Assembly (NCBI RefSeq): GCF_002352765.1
Contig: NZ_KZ293963.1
Span: 3,870,559 to 3,934,558 of the forward strand
Reading direction: 5' to 3'
DNA from: Alteribacter populi
GTDB taxonomy: Bacteria; Bacillota; Bacilli; Bacillales; Salisediminibacteriaceae
Length of the DNA: 64,000 nucleotides
Shown here: one piece after another, positions 54,135 through 63,042 of the stretch
Layout: each line of letters opens with the position of its first letter
Position numbering within the stretch: position 1 is the stretch's first letter
The notes under the pieces: model-generated
The model's input: only the letters and a program-made list of their open reading frames with translations
Database searches by the model: none
Told to the model about the DNA's origin: nothing
Translations under genes and position numbers: made by a program

Positions 54135-54783
54135 CGCTTGCATCCCCCTTTTCGGCGAGGTATTCGTCCAATCCTCGCGCTCGGAGCTTACAAGCAGGGC
54201 ACTCGCCGCAACCATCGCCGACAATGCCTTCATAGCAAGTGAGTGTATTGTAACGGACAAAGTCGAGTCCGCCAAGTTCATCAGCCATTTTCCACGTTTC
54301 TGCTTTCGTGAGAAACATAAGTGGCGTATGAATCACAAAGTTTTCGTCCATGGACAGGTTTAAGGTGACATTCATCGACTTTACAAACGTATCCCGGCAG
54401 TCCGGATACCCGGAAAAGTCTGTTTCACAAACGCCGGTGATAATATGTTTGGCGTCGATTTGTTTTCCAAAAATCCCTGCCATTAATAAGAACAGATGAT
54501 TTCGGCCATCCACAAACGTTGTCGGGTAGTTTTCCCCTTCTTCAATCTCAATATCGTCCCGCGTGAGAGCATTGGCAGTTATTTGGCCAAGCATGCTCAA
54601 ATCCATCACATGATGAGCGACATTTAATTGATTAGCAATTTCTTTTGCGTAGTCAAGTTCACGTTGATGCCGCTGTCCGTAATCGAACGATACTGCAACG
54701 ACTTCATCGAACTTTTTCAATGCCCAAAGAAGACAAGTTGTACTATCTTGCCCTCCGCTAAATACAACGATCGCTTTATTCAA
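54127..54783 (-). CDS. queC: 7-cyano-7-deazaguanine (preQ0) synthase QueC
   Basis: A 218-residue QueC with the PP-loop [54 protein letters not shown] and the zinc-binding cysteines [19 protein letters not shown]. It converts 7-carboxy-7-deazaguanine to preQ0 with ATP and ammonia. First gene of the operon; the ribosome site AGGAGTG lies inside the preQ1 riboswitch. Confidence 0.96.
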   Translation of the reverse strand: MNKAIVVFSGGQDSTTCLLWALKKFDEVVAVSFDYGQRHQRELDYAKEIANQLNVAHHVMDLSMLGQITANALTRDDIEIEEGENYPTTFVDGRNHLFLLMAGIFGKQIDAKHIITGVCETDFSGYPDCRDTFVKSMNVTLNLSMDENFVIHTPLMFLTKAETWKMADELGGLDFVRYNTLTCYEGIVGDGCGECPACKLRARGLDEYLAEKGDASDE

Positions 54784-54791
54784 AAGTCTTC

Positions 54792-54840
54792 ACTCCTAGT
54801 TTTGATTTATAGAGCGGAGGATGGTTACGAACTCCGCTAC
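54792..54840 (-). promoter_or_regulatory. PreQ1 class I riboswitch controlling queC
   Basis: On the minus strand the leader reads GCGGAGTTCGTAACCATCC, TCCGCTCTATAAATCAAAAC, then TAGGAGTG. The P1 stem GCGGAG / CTCCGC, the loop TTCGTAACCATC and the A-rich tail ending in the ribosome site match the class I preQ1 aptamer. Ligand binding should fold the tail into a pseudoknot and hide AGGAG, so control is translational. The remaining upstream gap to 55149 shows nothing else. Confidence 0.92.
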
Positions 54841-55149
54841 CTTAATACTCTAACAAATTTACAATGAAAATGTTAGTGAAATATTGTTGGTAATTGTTCG
54901 TATAGAGTGAAAAAAACAGAGGCGGTAGGTTAGTTTGAAAACGCTCAAAAATCATCATCATAAGTAAAAAGACCTAATTATGGTGCTTCTCTTATTTGGT
55001 TAATAGAAGTGTTATAAGGAAAATATGCCCATTAATTCTCGTATTTTTGACAAAAAATAATAACTATAGTTCTGTTTGAGTTGTCAGACCTTTACGACAA
55101 TTTACAAGGTTGCTATGATGAAAGCGATTACAAAAAAGGAGTGAGATTA

Positions 55150-57132
55150 ATGGAAGGAATGCTAAAAGGCAATTGGGTAATAGGTTGTCTGATGACAGTC
55201 TTCTTGTTCGCGGTAGCAACACCGATGGTACAAGCTGATGATGCAGAAACTGAAGAAGACACCGAGAAGCTCGTCATAATGGGAACGACAGATATTCATG
55301 CTCATATGATGCCTTATGATTATATGAATAATGAAGAGGATAACACGTTTGGTTTGGCAAAAGTACATACGTTAGTTGAAGAGATTCGCAGTGAAAATGA
55401 ACACACGCTCTTATTAGATAATGGGGATACCATTCAAGGGAGTATTTTTGGAGACATGTTAGCTCTAGTTGATCCTGTAGAAGCAGATGAGCCACATGCG
55501 ATTATGGATGCTATGAATTTAATGGAGTACGATACAGCGACACTAGGTAATCATGAGTTCAACTTTGGACTTGATTATTTAGATGAAACGATTGCAAAAG
55601 CTGACTTTCCTTGGTTGAGCGCAAATGTTTATAACGAAGGAACGGATGAGCTACGCTACGACCCGTACTCAATGATTGAAAAAGAAATCGATGGACAAAC
55701 GTTAAATGTTGGTGTGATTGGTTTTGTTCCTCCACAAATCATGACATGGGACCGGGTACACCTTGAAGGAAACATTTACGTTGAAGAAATTGTTGAATCA
55801 GCTGAAAAATACATTCCGCAAATGAAAGAAGAAGGAGCTGACCTTGTCGTTGCGGTTGCTCACTCTGGGATTAACCCAGCTGAAGATGCCAGTGAAAACG
55901 CTGCTTATCAACTGTCCCAAGTTGATGGAGTTGACGCGATGATTCTCGGTCACCAGCATAACTTGTTCCCTGGGACCGACGATTTTGCTGGTATTGACAG
56001 TGTTGATGTAGAAAATGGCACTGTAAACGGTGTTCCAACAGTTATGCCTGGTGCATGGGGAAACCACCTTGGTGTCATTGAACTAGATCTCCGTCACACA
56101 GGGGAAGCATGGGAAGTAGCTTCGTTTGATAGTGAAGCTAGAGAAACTGCTAATTATGAGCCGCACCCTAATATGGTAGAGCTCGTCCAAGAAACACACG
56201 AAGAGACCATCGAGTATGTAAACAGTCCTGTAGGGGAAGTCGAGAACGATTTGAATACGTACTTCTCTCGAGTAATGGATAATGAAGTCGTACAATTAGT
56301 AAACGATGCGCAATTGGATTATATGGAACAAAATTTCTCTGGTACAGAATATGAAGACATGCCAATGCTGTCAGCAGCTGCTCCTTTCCGAGCTGGGCGC
56401 GGCGGAGATTACACGAATGTGGAAGCAGGAGAAATTGCGATTCGTGATGTAAATGACATCTATGTTTATCCAAATACTCTACATGTTGTTAAAGTAAACG
56501 GTACTGAGCTTGACAAATGGTTAGAGCACTCTTCAGCGAATTTCTTGCAAATTGATCCAGATTCTTCTGAAGATCAATACTTAGTCAACACTGACTTTGC
56601 AAGCTACAACTTCGATACAATCGAAGGAGTCGAGTATAAAATGGATGTCACGCAACCTGTTGGTGAGCGTGTAGTTGACCTCACTTATGAAGGAGAAGAA
56701 GTAACAGAGGACCATGATTTTCTCGTTGCTACAAATAACTACCGCGCAGGCGGAGGTGGAAACCACCTTGATGACGTGGAAACTGTACTTGCTTCAACAG
56801 ATGAAAACCGTGAAGTAATCATCGACTACATCCGTGATTATGAAGGGGCAGTGAACGTTGAAGTATCCAACAATTGGTCCATTGTACCATTTGAAACCGA
56901 GGCGAATGTCGTATTTGAAAGTGACCTTCGTGGGGAAGATTTGGCAGAGCAAACACCCTTTATCTCTTTTGTAGATGCGGTGAATGATACGACAGGGCTC
57001 TTCCAATTCCACCCTCAAGTTGAAGAGGAAGATGACGACTCAAACGGAAACCGTCCGCCACACGCCGGTGAACCTGGGCCACCACCACATGCGGGAGAGC
57101 CAGGACCACCACCTCATGCATACAATAATTAA
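55150..57132 (+). CDS. Secreted 5'-nucleotidase / 2',3'-cyclic nucleotide phosphodiesterase
   Basis: A 660-residue protein. ATG at 55150 follows AAGGAGTGAG and starts a signal peptide MEGMLKGNWVIGCLMTVFLF, cleavage near VQA-DDAE. The metallophosphatase domain has MGTTDIHAHMM, LLDNGDTIQGS, TLGNHEFNFGLDYL, VAHSGIN and ILGHQHNLFPG, giving the two-metal site. The second domain is the 5'-nucleotidase C-terminal substrate domain (AAPFRAGRGGDYTN, NNYRAGGGGNHL). The last 30 residues are a Pro/His-rich tail repeating HAGEPGPPP. No LPXTG is seen. It would release phosphate and nucleosides from extracellular nucleotides. Confidence 0.92.
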   Translation: MEGMLKGNWVIGCLMTVFLFAVATPMVQADDAETEEDTEKLVIMGTTDIHAHMMPYDYMNNEEDNTFGLAKVHTLVEEIRSENEHTLLLDNGDTIQGSIFGDMLALVDPVEADEPHAIMDAMNLMEYDTATLGNHEFNFGLDYLDETIAKADFPWLSANVYNEGTDELRYDPYSMIEKEIDGQTLNVGVIGFVPPQIMTWDRVHLEGNIYVEEIVESAEKYIPQMKEEGADLVVAVAHSGINPAEDASENAAYQLSQVDGVDAMILGHQHNLFPGTDDFAGIDSVDVENGTVNGVPTVMPGAWGNHLGVIELDLRHTGEAWEVASFDSEARETANYEPHPNMVELVQETHEETIEYVNSPVGEVENDLNTYFSRVMDNEVVQLVNDAQLDYMEQNFSGTEYEDMPMLSAAAPFRAGRGGDYTNVEAGEIAIRDVNDIYVYPNTLHVVKVNGTELDKWLEHSSANFLQIDPDSSEDQYLVNTDFASYNFDTIEGVEYKMDVTQPVGERVVDLTYEGEEVTEDHDFLVATNNYRAGGGGNHLDDVETVLASTDENREVIIDYIRDYEGAVNVEVSNNWSIVPFETEANVVFESDLRGEDLAEQTPFISFVDAVNDTTGLFQFHPQVEEEDDDSNGNRPPHAGEPGPPPHAGEPGPPPHAYNN

Positions 57133-57146
57133 TCATTAGATGATGT

Positions 57147-57175
57147 AGGCAAGGAGTGAATGCTCCTTGCCTGTT
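57147..57175 (+). terminator. Terminator of the nucleotidase gene
   Basis: Ten-bp stem AGGCAAGGAG / CTCCTTGCCT, loop TGAATG, then a T-rich tail. Confidence 0.9.
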
Positions 57176-57373
57176 TGTCGTTTTAGAAAATCGATTTTTG
57201 CAAACTTTTGGATGGGAAAACGGCAACGATTGCGGGCTCGAGGATATTATCGCTTTGCTTTTTATGCAGAATCGTCTCAAAGATATATGTACATCTCAAG
57301 AAAGGATATTTTTTGGTCGGAACCGAACTATAAATAGTAAAAGTGCGGTAATTGAATAAGGGAGGTTCCACTT

Positions 57374-58315
57374 ATGAAAAGTCAGTCTCACCATTCTTTC
57401 ATTGACCTTCAACATGAAGCATTTAAAGCGGTTAATAACAAAGATTTCCGAGGTTTTGGCGAATTAATCGAACTGATCGAGAACCGTTACCCTCAGAAAA
57501 AGTATAAAACGGTGATGTGGAAAATGTGTCATTTAGCTACAACCAGCAAAAAAGAACAGGCATTCAAGGCAGGGTTTAAGGGGTTGGAGGATGGATTTTG
57601 GTGGAACCCGGACGGCGTAAGAAACGAACCAGGATTGAATCCGTTGAAGGAAGACCCCCGTTTTGACGATTTTGTTCAAGCATGTGAAGAGGCTTATGAA
57701 CGAGAGAAATCTGCCCATCAACCGGCTTTATGTACGATTGGAAATCCGCAAAGTTCAAAACGGCTTTTTTCTATTCATTGGCGAGGGGACAATGCCGAAG
57801 ATTTCGCAGAGAATTGGGAAGAATTATCAATATTAAATAACTGGCATATCGGTTTTCCACAATCTTCACAAGCGTACGGCCACAGCAGGTTCTGTTGGGA
57901 TGATCCTGCAATTGCCATACATGATTTACAGGAAGCACATGCTGCTTTCGATGAAATAAGTGTATCGGAATCTTCCCGTACAATTTTAAGTGGTGCTTCC
58001 CAAGGAGGAAAGCTTGCGATTGACCTCGCTCTTAAATGGCAGCCGTTCTCTTATCCACACTTCTTTGCTATCGTACCGTCAATCAAAGATCTAGGTTCTT
58101 ATGAAGAAATGCTCAAAGAAGGTGTATCTACAAAAGTGAAAGGGTACATTGTCACCGGAGAAAAAGACCCGTTTCTTCAGCAAACTAGAGCCCTACATGA
58201 GCTTTTTCTCGACTACGATATCCCTTGTCAATTCGTGGTCATTGAAGGAATGGGTCACTATTTTCCAAAAAACTTTTCCACCATTGCAGCAGAAGCAGTG
58301 TCATTTTTGAGATAG
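57374..58315 (+). CDS. Alpha/beta hydrolase with helical N-terminal domain
   Basis: A 313-residue protein. Residues 1-100 are helical (HHSFIDLQHEAFKAVNNKDF, ELIELIENRYPQ) and resemble small all-alpha folds. Residues 115-313 are an alpha/beta hydrolase with nucleophile elbow SGASQGG near residue 199, Asp in TGEKDPF and His in GMGHYF. It is probably an esterase; substrate unknown. GGGAGG precedes the ATG. The next gene starts 18 bases after its stop. Confidence 0.85.
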   Translation: MKSQSHHSFIDLQHEAFKAVNNKDFRGFGELIELIENRYPQKKYKTVMWKMCHLATTSKKEQAFKAGFKGLEDGFWWNPDGVRNEPGLNPLKEDPRFDDFVQACEEAYEREKSAHQPALCTIGNPQSSKRLFSIHWRGDNAEDFAENWEELSILNNWHIGFPQSSQAYGHSRFCWDDPAIAIHDLQEAHAAFDEISVSESSRTILSGASQGGKLAIDLALKWQPFSYPHFFAIVPSIKDLGSYEEMLKEGVSTKVKGYIVTGEKDPFLQQTRALHELFLDYDIPCQFVVIEGMGHYFPKNFSTIAAEAVSFLR

Positions 58316-58333
58316 AGGAGATTCGATTGTTAA

Positions 58334-59122
58334 ATGAATAAACAACTAAAGCAAAAAGCAATAGACATCGCCAGGTATTATAATAAAAATAGCAACACAA
58401 AAATGATCTGGCTGGCAGGCTCAGTCTCAAGAGGCTGGGCTGATCAATTTTCAGATATAGAAATCAATGTGATCTGGGGAAAACCTCCGTCAGTAGAAGA
58501 GAGAACACAAGTTGTAAGAGATCATCATGGTGAGCTTCTTTCTCTCCATCCCTACGAGGAAGAAGAGTGGTCGGAAGCCTATGAGATTGGTGGAGTAAAA
58601 TATGAGATTAGTGGATTTTTAGCTGATACTATAGAAGGCTTGTTCGAGTGTTGTTTGCAAACAGGTGAGGCAACGATTGATGAGCAGTGCATTTTAGCTT
58701 CAATACAGAATGGATCGCCATTAGTAAATGAAGTCATGTATAAGAAATGGAAGTCGCAAATTGAACCTTATCCTTTTATTTTACAGAAAACGATGATTGA
58801 AAGGTTTGGTGATCCGGGAACGCGCTGGAAAGACCGACACGTCATGCTCGCCCGACAGGATTACTTTATCCTACAGGATACCATACAAACGAGTTTAAAA
58901 CGGCTTTTTTGTGTTCTCTTTGCCCTTAACGGAAGGTATATACCTCATCCAGTGTTCAAGTGGGGATTGCGTGAAATGGAGGAATCGATCCATATTAAGC
59001 CAGAAGGGATGAAAGAAAAACTAACGGTATTGCTATCCCATAAGCAAAGCTATGAGACTAAAATTTATACGTTAGAAGAATTATGGAAAGAAATAAATCA
59101 GTTAATGGAATCACTTTCATAA
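58334..59122 (+). CDS. Nucleotidyltransferase-fold protein (aminoglycoside-type, DUF4037-like)
   Basis: A 262-residue protein with the nucleotidyltransferase motif AGSVSRGWADQFSDIEINVIW near residue 28 (GS...D..SDI, with the second acidic residue as Glu), and a helical C-terminal half (RQDYFILQDTIQTSLKRLFC, ALNGRYIPHPVFKWGLREME) typical of DUF4037-type enzymes. It would transfer AMP to an unknown acceptor. The ribosome site is weak (GAGGAG at 58315-58320, overlapping the previous stop). Coupled to the hydrolase gene. Confidence 0.82.
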   Translation: MNKQLKQKAIDIARYYNKNSNTKMIWLAGSVSRGWADQFSDIEINVIWGKPPSVEERTQVVRDHHGELLSLHPYEEEEWSEAYEIGGVKYEISGFLADTIEGLFECCLQTGEATIDEQCILASIQNGSPLVNEVMYKKWKSQIEPYPFILQKTMIERFGDPGTRWKDRHVMLARQDYFILQDTIQTSLKRLFCVLFALNGRYIPHPVFKWGLREMEESIHIKPEGMKEKLTVLLSHKQSYETKIYTLEELWKEINQLMESLS

Positions 59123-59149
59123 TTCACTTGTTTAAACAAATGAATTATG
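59118..59149 (+). terminator. Terminator palindrome after the nucleotidyltransferase
   Basis: Almost perfect 32-bp palindrome CATAATTCA..TTGTTTAAACAA..TGAATTATG overlapping the stop codon, then AAAAAG and TATTTTC. Confidence 0.75.
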
Positions 59150-59178
59150 AAAAAGTATTTTCTTGATTATTACTTATT

Positions 59179-59577
59179 GGAAAGCGAGCAGATGCACCTC
59201 CGTAGGCCTGCATCTGCTCGCTTTCCACGGACGAACCGCCGAGCCTCCTCGGGGAAAAGCGCCCTGCGGGGTCTCGGCTGGCCCGTTTTCCGCAGGAGTC
59301 TCGCAGATTCCGACCAACTACGCAGAAGATCTTTTATTATCAAGAGACCAAGAGGCCTTATACAATTCAACTAGGCTACCGCCTTCAGACTTCAGGCAAT
59401 GTAAACGAGGGCAACCATATCAAAATGAACTTTTGCCCGTTCCCCTATGCTCTAGAAGGAGCTTGATCCCTTGCTCTAAGTGTCTACCATCGATGGCCAG
59501 TCAGGTACACTATAAACTTAGTTGTTTATATTTTGTAGCACGGTGCCAATACATGGCAGACTGTGGTGGAAATTAAA
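59179..59577. repeat. GC-rich foreign patch with long hairpin, possible IS remnant
   Basis: A perfect 18-bp stem (59179-59196 / 59209-59226) is followed by about 100 bases rich in G and C (CCTCCTCGGGGAAAAGCGCC, GGGTCTCGGCTGGCCCG) with a further CCTGCGG / CCGCAGG pair. The rest to 59577 is closer to normal composition and has no gene with a ribosome site. Similar 'CTGCGGGGTCTCGGC' segments are common in Bacillus genomes, from memory, often with IS remnants. Open frames here are chance. Confidence 0.55.
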
Positions 59578-59612
59578 ACGACCTGGATGTTATTTCAGAT
59601 CCGGGCCGTTGT
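59577..59612 (-). terminator. Terminator of the coiled-coil membrane protein gene
   Basis: Imperfect stem AACG.CC.GGAT / ATCC.GG.CGTT; on the minus strand it is followed by TTTTAATTT. Confidence 0.65.
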
Positions 59613-59617
59613 ATTAT

Positions 59618-60346
59618 TTAATCCGCTTCTTCAAAAATCACCGTAATCCCAGAAATCTCAATTTCATCCTCTTCTGAGAGAGTAAAGGTTACATCAGTCA
59701 CTCCCCAATCGCCATCGCCTAAAATTTCATTAACTTCAAGCCGACCCGAGGAGCTGAAAACGATAAAGTTACCAGAGCCACTCTCCGCACTCACAGTATA
59801 CCTCCCAGGAGCAATATGCTCACCCGCTATCCATTTACCCGCTCCTAACTTAGAAGTTGATGGAGGAGGAGGGTTCTTTAATTCAGATATTTCTTCATTT
59901 TTTTCCTCAATTTGTTCTTTGAGTGCTGATATTTCCTCGTCCTTTTCATCCATCACTTTAGTTTGTTTTTCTAAATCGCCTTCCAGTTTTGAAATCCGCC
60001 CCTCGGTTTTTTCTTTTTCAGAGGTGAGTTGATCCAGCTCTTCCTTAAGAACATCTACTTCGTTTTCACTAATAAATGCCTCCAACTCTTCAATTACCAA
60101 CTCAAGCTTGTCAATAGAGTTGGACGACTGCTCTTTTTCGTCATCAAGATGGGCTTCAAGCTCTGCAATAGTCGTCAGCGCTGCATCCTTATTCTCTGTT
60201 TCTTTTGCAAGAGAAGCAGCCAGCTTTTCCGTTTCATTGGAAGAATTTACTGCAGAAACCATCGTTAACACAAACAACAACATTACAAAAAAAGAAACCC
60301 CTCTCCAAAACCAAAGACTTTTCCAAATCCCTTCGAAAAACTTCAT
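59618..60346 (-). CDS. Membrane-anchored coiled-coil protein with C-terminal beta domain
   Basis: A 242-residue protein. Residues 13-32 form a signal anchor (WRGVSFFVMLLFVLTMVSA). Residues 35-160 are heptad-rich coiled coil (KLELVIEELEAFISENEVDV, EEISALKEQIEEKNEEISEL). PPPPST is a linker. The last 75 residues are a small beta domain beginning LGAGKWIAGEHIAPGRYTVS, then GSGNFIVFSSSG, a pattern found in several Firmicute surface proteins but which I cannot name. ATG follows GGAGGGA. Surface exposed, function unknown. Confidence 0.78.
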   Translation of the reverse strand: MKFFEGIWKSLWFWRGVSFFVMLLFVLTMVSAVNSSNETEKLAASLAKETENKDAALTTIAELEAHLDDEKEQSSNSIDKLELVIEELEAFISENEVDVLKEELDQLTSEKEKTEGRISKLEGDLEKQTKVMDEKDEEISALKEQIEEKNEEISELKNPPPPSTSKLGAGKWIAGEHIAPGRYTVSAESGSGNFIVFSSSGRLEVNEILGDGDWGVTDVTFTLSEEDEIEISGITVIFEEAD

Positions 60347-60405
60347 TTAATCCCTCCTCCTATTTGCTAAAGAGAGCAATGATCATTGCAGCGAAAGGAC
60401 TATGT

Positions 60406-60472
60406 AAAAAGTTTGGTCTATTTTCCTTTAGCTGGTTTATCGTCATTATATACAGACATAACCAAACTTTTT
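60406..60472. repeat. Perfect 12-bp inverted repeat in the gap before yjiH-like gene
   Basis: AAAAAGTTTGGT (60406-60417) and ACCAAACTTTTT (60461-60472), flanked by two copies of TGCTAAAGAGA. No gene is seen between 60347 and 60652. Confidence 0.6.
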
Positions 60473-60652
60473 CCTAAATGCTAAAGAGAATTTTTCTACA
60501 ACTTTAGTATGGGTTCTACATAGTGGGGGGATTATGTCAGAAAAAGATGGAATGTAGTCAAAGAGAGTGGGGATCTGGTCAATCAGAGAAAATCTCGTTT
60601 TCAGACAGAATCTTGTCAACTAGCGGGCAGATCCCAACCCCAACCAAAAAAA

Positions 60653-60674
60653 GACCCGGAGACTAATCCGGGTC
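60653..60674 (-). terminator. Terminator of the hut/yjiH operon
   Basis: Perfect 8-bp stem GACCCGGA / TCCGGGTC, loop six bases; on the minus strand followed by TTTTTTTGG. Confidence 0.92.
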
Positions 60675-60688
60675 ATCTACCAACTTGC

Positions 60689-62029
60689 CTAAATCAATAT
60701 ATGAGCAAGCGGAATCACAATTAACAACGTAAGTACAACACGTTCAAACCAGATAATAATTAGCTTTGGAATGCTGACTGGAATCTCGGTTGATAAAATA
60801 CAAGGAATGAGTGCCGAGAAAAATAAAATCGCAGATACCGATACAACTGCTACGACGAATTTCGTAATCAGCGGTGCCTCTACTACTAACAAAGCAGGCA
60901 AAAACATTTCCGAAATTGAAATCGAGGCAGCCTTTGCGGCAAGCATCGCTTCTGGAAGCTGGAACAACGATGTGAACGGGTAGAAAACGTAACCGAGAAC
61001 ATCGAAAACAGGTGTAAACTCAGCTAAAACCAACCCGATTAACCCTACACTCATAATCGAAGGCAGAATGCTCATCGTCATCACAAATCCATCACGAAAA
61101 TTACGCCAAACATTCATACCGAGGCTAGGCGTACGGTCCACAGCTTTCATCGCTTCCTTCCAAGCAAACGCCACTCGGTTCCCCTCTATCGTTTCTTCAG
61201 GACGAGCATTTCCACCATAAAACTCCTCGCTAACCTTACTCAACGGCCAAATTCGAACCGTGATAGCGGTTACAAGGAATGTCACAAAAATTGTCGTCCA
61301 AAAATAAGTGTTCCAAATGCTCATCAAATCAAGCGTATTTGCCACCACAATCATAAACGTGACCGATACAGTCGAAAAGCCTGTCGCAATAATCGTCGCT
61401 TCTTTAACCGAATACTTCCCTTCCTTGTATACCCTGTTGGTGATCAATAATCCAATTGAGTAACTCCCCACAAAAGACGCCACCGCATCAATAGCCGAAC
61501 GCCCAGGCGTTTTAAAAAGAGGACGCATCACCGGCTGCATCATCACACCAATAAACTCTAACAACCCATATCCAACAAGCAGCGCCAGAAATACCGCCCC
61601 AATCGGCACAAGAAGACCGACAGAAGCTACCAAGTTATTAAAAAGAAACGGTCCCATATCCGGATTAAACAGCCAAGCAGGACCAACATTAAACAAAAGC
61701 ATCCCCGCAACAACAAGACCAAGCACCTTGAACCCTGTAAAAACCGTATTTACACGACCCTTATTCCATGATCCATTAAAAAAAGGATAAATAGCACCAA
61801 GCATAATCACACCAAAAGCATAATAAGGAACCGCATCAGTAAAGTTATTACGAATCCACGTCACGATATGATCGAGCATAATTGAGGACGTATCATTCAC
61901 CGTAATCGGAATAAAAAACATAAAGACCCCAAGAGCGCTAAATAGGAAAAATTTCAGCATGTTTATCCGCGACTGATGAGACGGTGCTGTATTTAGGCTT
62001 TCCTCCCGCCTTGACTGTATCTCTGCCAT
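60689..62029 (-). CDS. YjiH-family membrane protein (nucleoside-recognition/Gate type)
   Basis: A 446-residue membrane protein of the YjiH family with about ten segments. It has the Gate (nucleoside recognition) domain: FVGSYSIGLLITNRVYKEGK, YSVKEATIIATGFSTVSVTF, and SISISEMFLPALLVVEAPLI. It is the last gene of a minus-strand operon after hutI and hutG. Members in hut clusters are thought to import histidine or a degradation intermediate, but this is not proven. Start ATG behind GGGGGAG. Confidence 0.85.
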   Translation of the reverse strand: MAEIQSRREESLNTAPSHQSRINMLKFFLFSALGVFMFFIPITVNDTSSIMLDHIVTWIRNNFTDAVPYYAFGVIMLGAIYPFFNGSWNKGRVNTVFTGFKVLGLVVAGMLLFNVGPAWLFNPDMGPFLFNNLVASVGLLVPIGAVFLALLVGYGLLEFIGVMMQPVMRPLFKTPGRSAIDAVASFVGSYSIGLLITNRVYKEGKYSVKEATIIATGFSTVSVTFMIVVANTLDLMSIWNTYFWTTIFVTFLVTAITVRIWPLSKVSEEFYGGNARPEETIEGNRVAFAWKEAMKAVDRTPSLGMNVWRNFRDGFVMTMSILPSIMSVGLIGLVLAEFTPVFDVLGYVFYPFTSLFQLPEAMLAAKAASISISEMFLPALLVVEAPLITKFVVAVVSVSAILFFSALIPCILSTEIPVSIPKLIIIWFERVVLTLLIVIPLAHILI

Positions 62030-62052
62030 TTTACTCCCCCTTATGATTTGTC

Positions 62053-63042
62053 TTAATTACGGGATTGCTGCTCACGTATGACCAAGCCGGTTAAAAACGA
62101 CAGCATGACATGTGTCCCAGCTTTAACTGTCATTTGCGCCACGTCTTTTTCAGGATCGAGGCACACAATGTCCATGGCCCTGACCTTTGAATGCTCTCCA
62201 GCGGACAAAACGGCTTCAAATAACTCGTCTGTTCGCATCCCACCAGGCGTTGTTGCAGGAACTCCGGGAGCAAAAGCCATATCAAGAACGTCCATGTCGC
62301 ACGTAAGGTAAATCAAATCGACTTTTTCCGAAAGGTTTGCTATGGCCCGTTCGACCGTTGTGACAACACCTTCCTTTCGAGCCTGTTTCAGCGTTGTATA
62401 ATGAATGCCGTGGTCATCAGCATATGCCTTTAGATCAGGGGTGTTAAAAAATCCGTGGAGGCCGATGTTGTAGATATGATCTCCTTTGACGAGCCCTTGT
62501 TCAATAACGTTTCGAATGGGAGTCCCGTTTGCGGGACCTAGCTCTCGTATATCACGCAAATCAAAGTGAGTGTCGAGTTGAAGAATGCCGATGGCTTTGT
62601 CCGGTTCTGCTTCTTTTAACCCTTTAATCGTCATTGCGGTAATCGAATGGTCACCACCAATGGCAATTGGAATACTGTTAGGGTGTTTTTCGCTAATATC
62701 ACATGCAGCTGAAACGATGTTTTCATGACACCTCGAAATATCTGTTACATGCTGCTCCACATCACCAAGATCGAGCACATTCAATGTATTCAAGTCCACG
62801 TCTTCGTCAAGGTTGTATGTCGTAAATCCTTTCCATGCTCGTCTACAAGCTTCGGGGAAAGCAGAAGCAGCTGATGGACTAATGGAGGAGCGGGAGAGAG
62901 GGACGCCGTAAATGACAGCGTCCGCTCGTTTCTCTTCCCCAGATCCAATTGGCCTGATCCATTCATGGACTTTTTGCGGATGTTCTTTGGACTGATTCCA
63001 TATGAACGGTGGTGATTGAAGTCCTTTGTATGGATAGGTCAC
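62053..63042 (-). CDS. hutG: Formimidoylglutamase HutG
   Basis: A 329-residue member of the arginase/agmatinase family with the manganese site motifs AIGGDHSIT, LDTHFDLRD and TCDMDVLDMAFAPGVPATTPGG. Within this family, adjacency to hutI identifies it as formimidoylglutamase, which hydrolyses N-formimidoyl-glutamate to glutamate and formamide. GTG start overlaps the end of hutI by four bases. Confidence 0.94.
   Translation of the reverse strand: MTYPYKGLQSPPFIWNQSKEHPQKVHEWIRPIGSGEEKRADAVIYGVPLSRSSISPSAASAFPEACRRAWKGFTTYNLDEDVDLNTLNVLDLGDVEQHVTDISRCHENIVSAACDISEKHPNSIPIAIGGDHSITAMTIKGLKEAEPDKAIGILQLDTHFDLRDIRELGPANGTPIRNVIEQGLVKGDHIYNIGLHGFFNTPDLKAYADDHGIHYTTLKQARKEGVVTTVERAIANLSEKVDLIYLTCDMDVLDMAFAPGVPATTPGGMRTDELFEAVLSAGEHSKVRAMDIVCLDPEKDVAQMTVKAGTHVMLSFLTGLVIREQQSRN

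Noticed and set aside
54135..54281. N-terminal extension of the YhhQ-type transporter
   Set aside because: It lies inside queC in another frame and is hydrophilic; MNKQDKL at 54134 is the family start.
55162..57018. Several minus-strand frames opposite the 5'-nucleotidase
   Set aside because: All lack ribosome sites and lie opposite a complete enzyme with signal peptide and conserved motifs.
59147..59576. Two overlapping plus-strand frames in the GC-rich patch
   Set aside because: They run through a hairpin repeat and have no ribosome site or recognisable domain.
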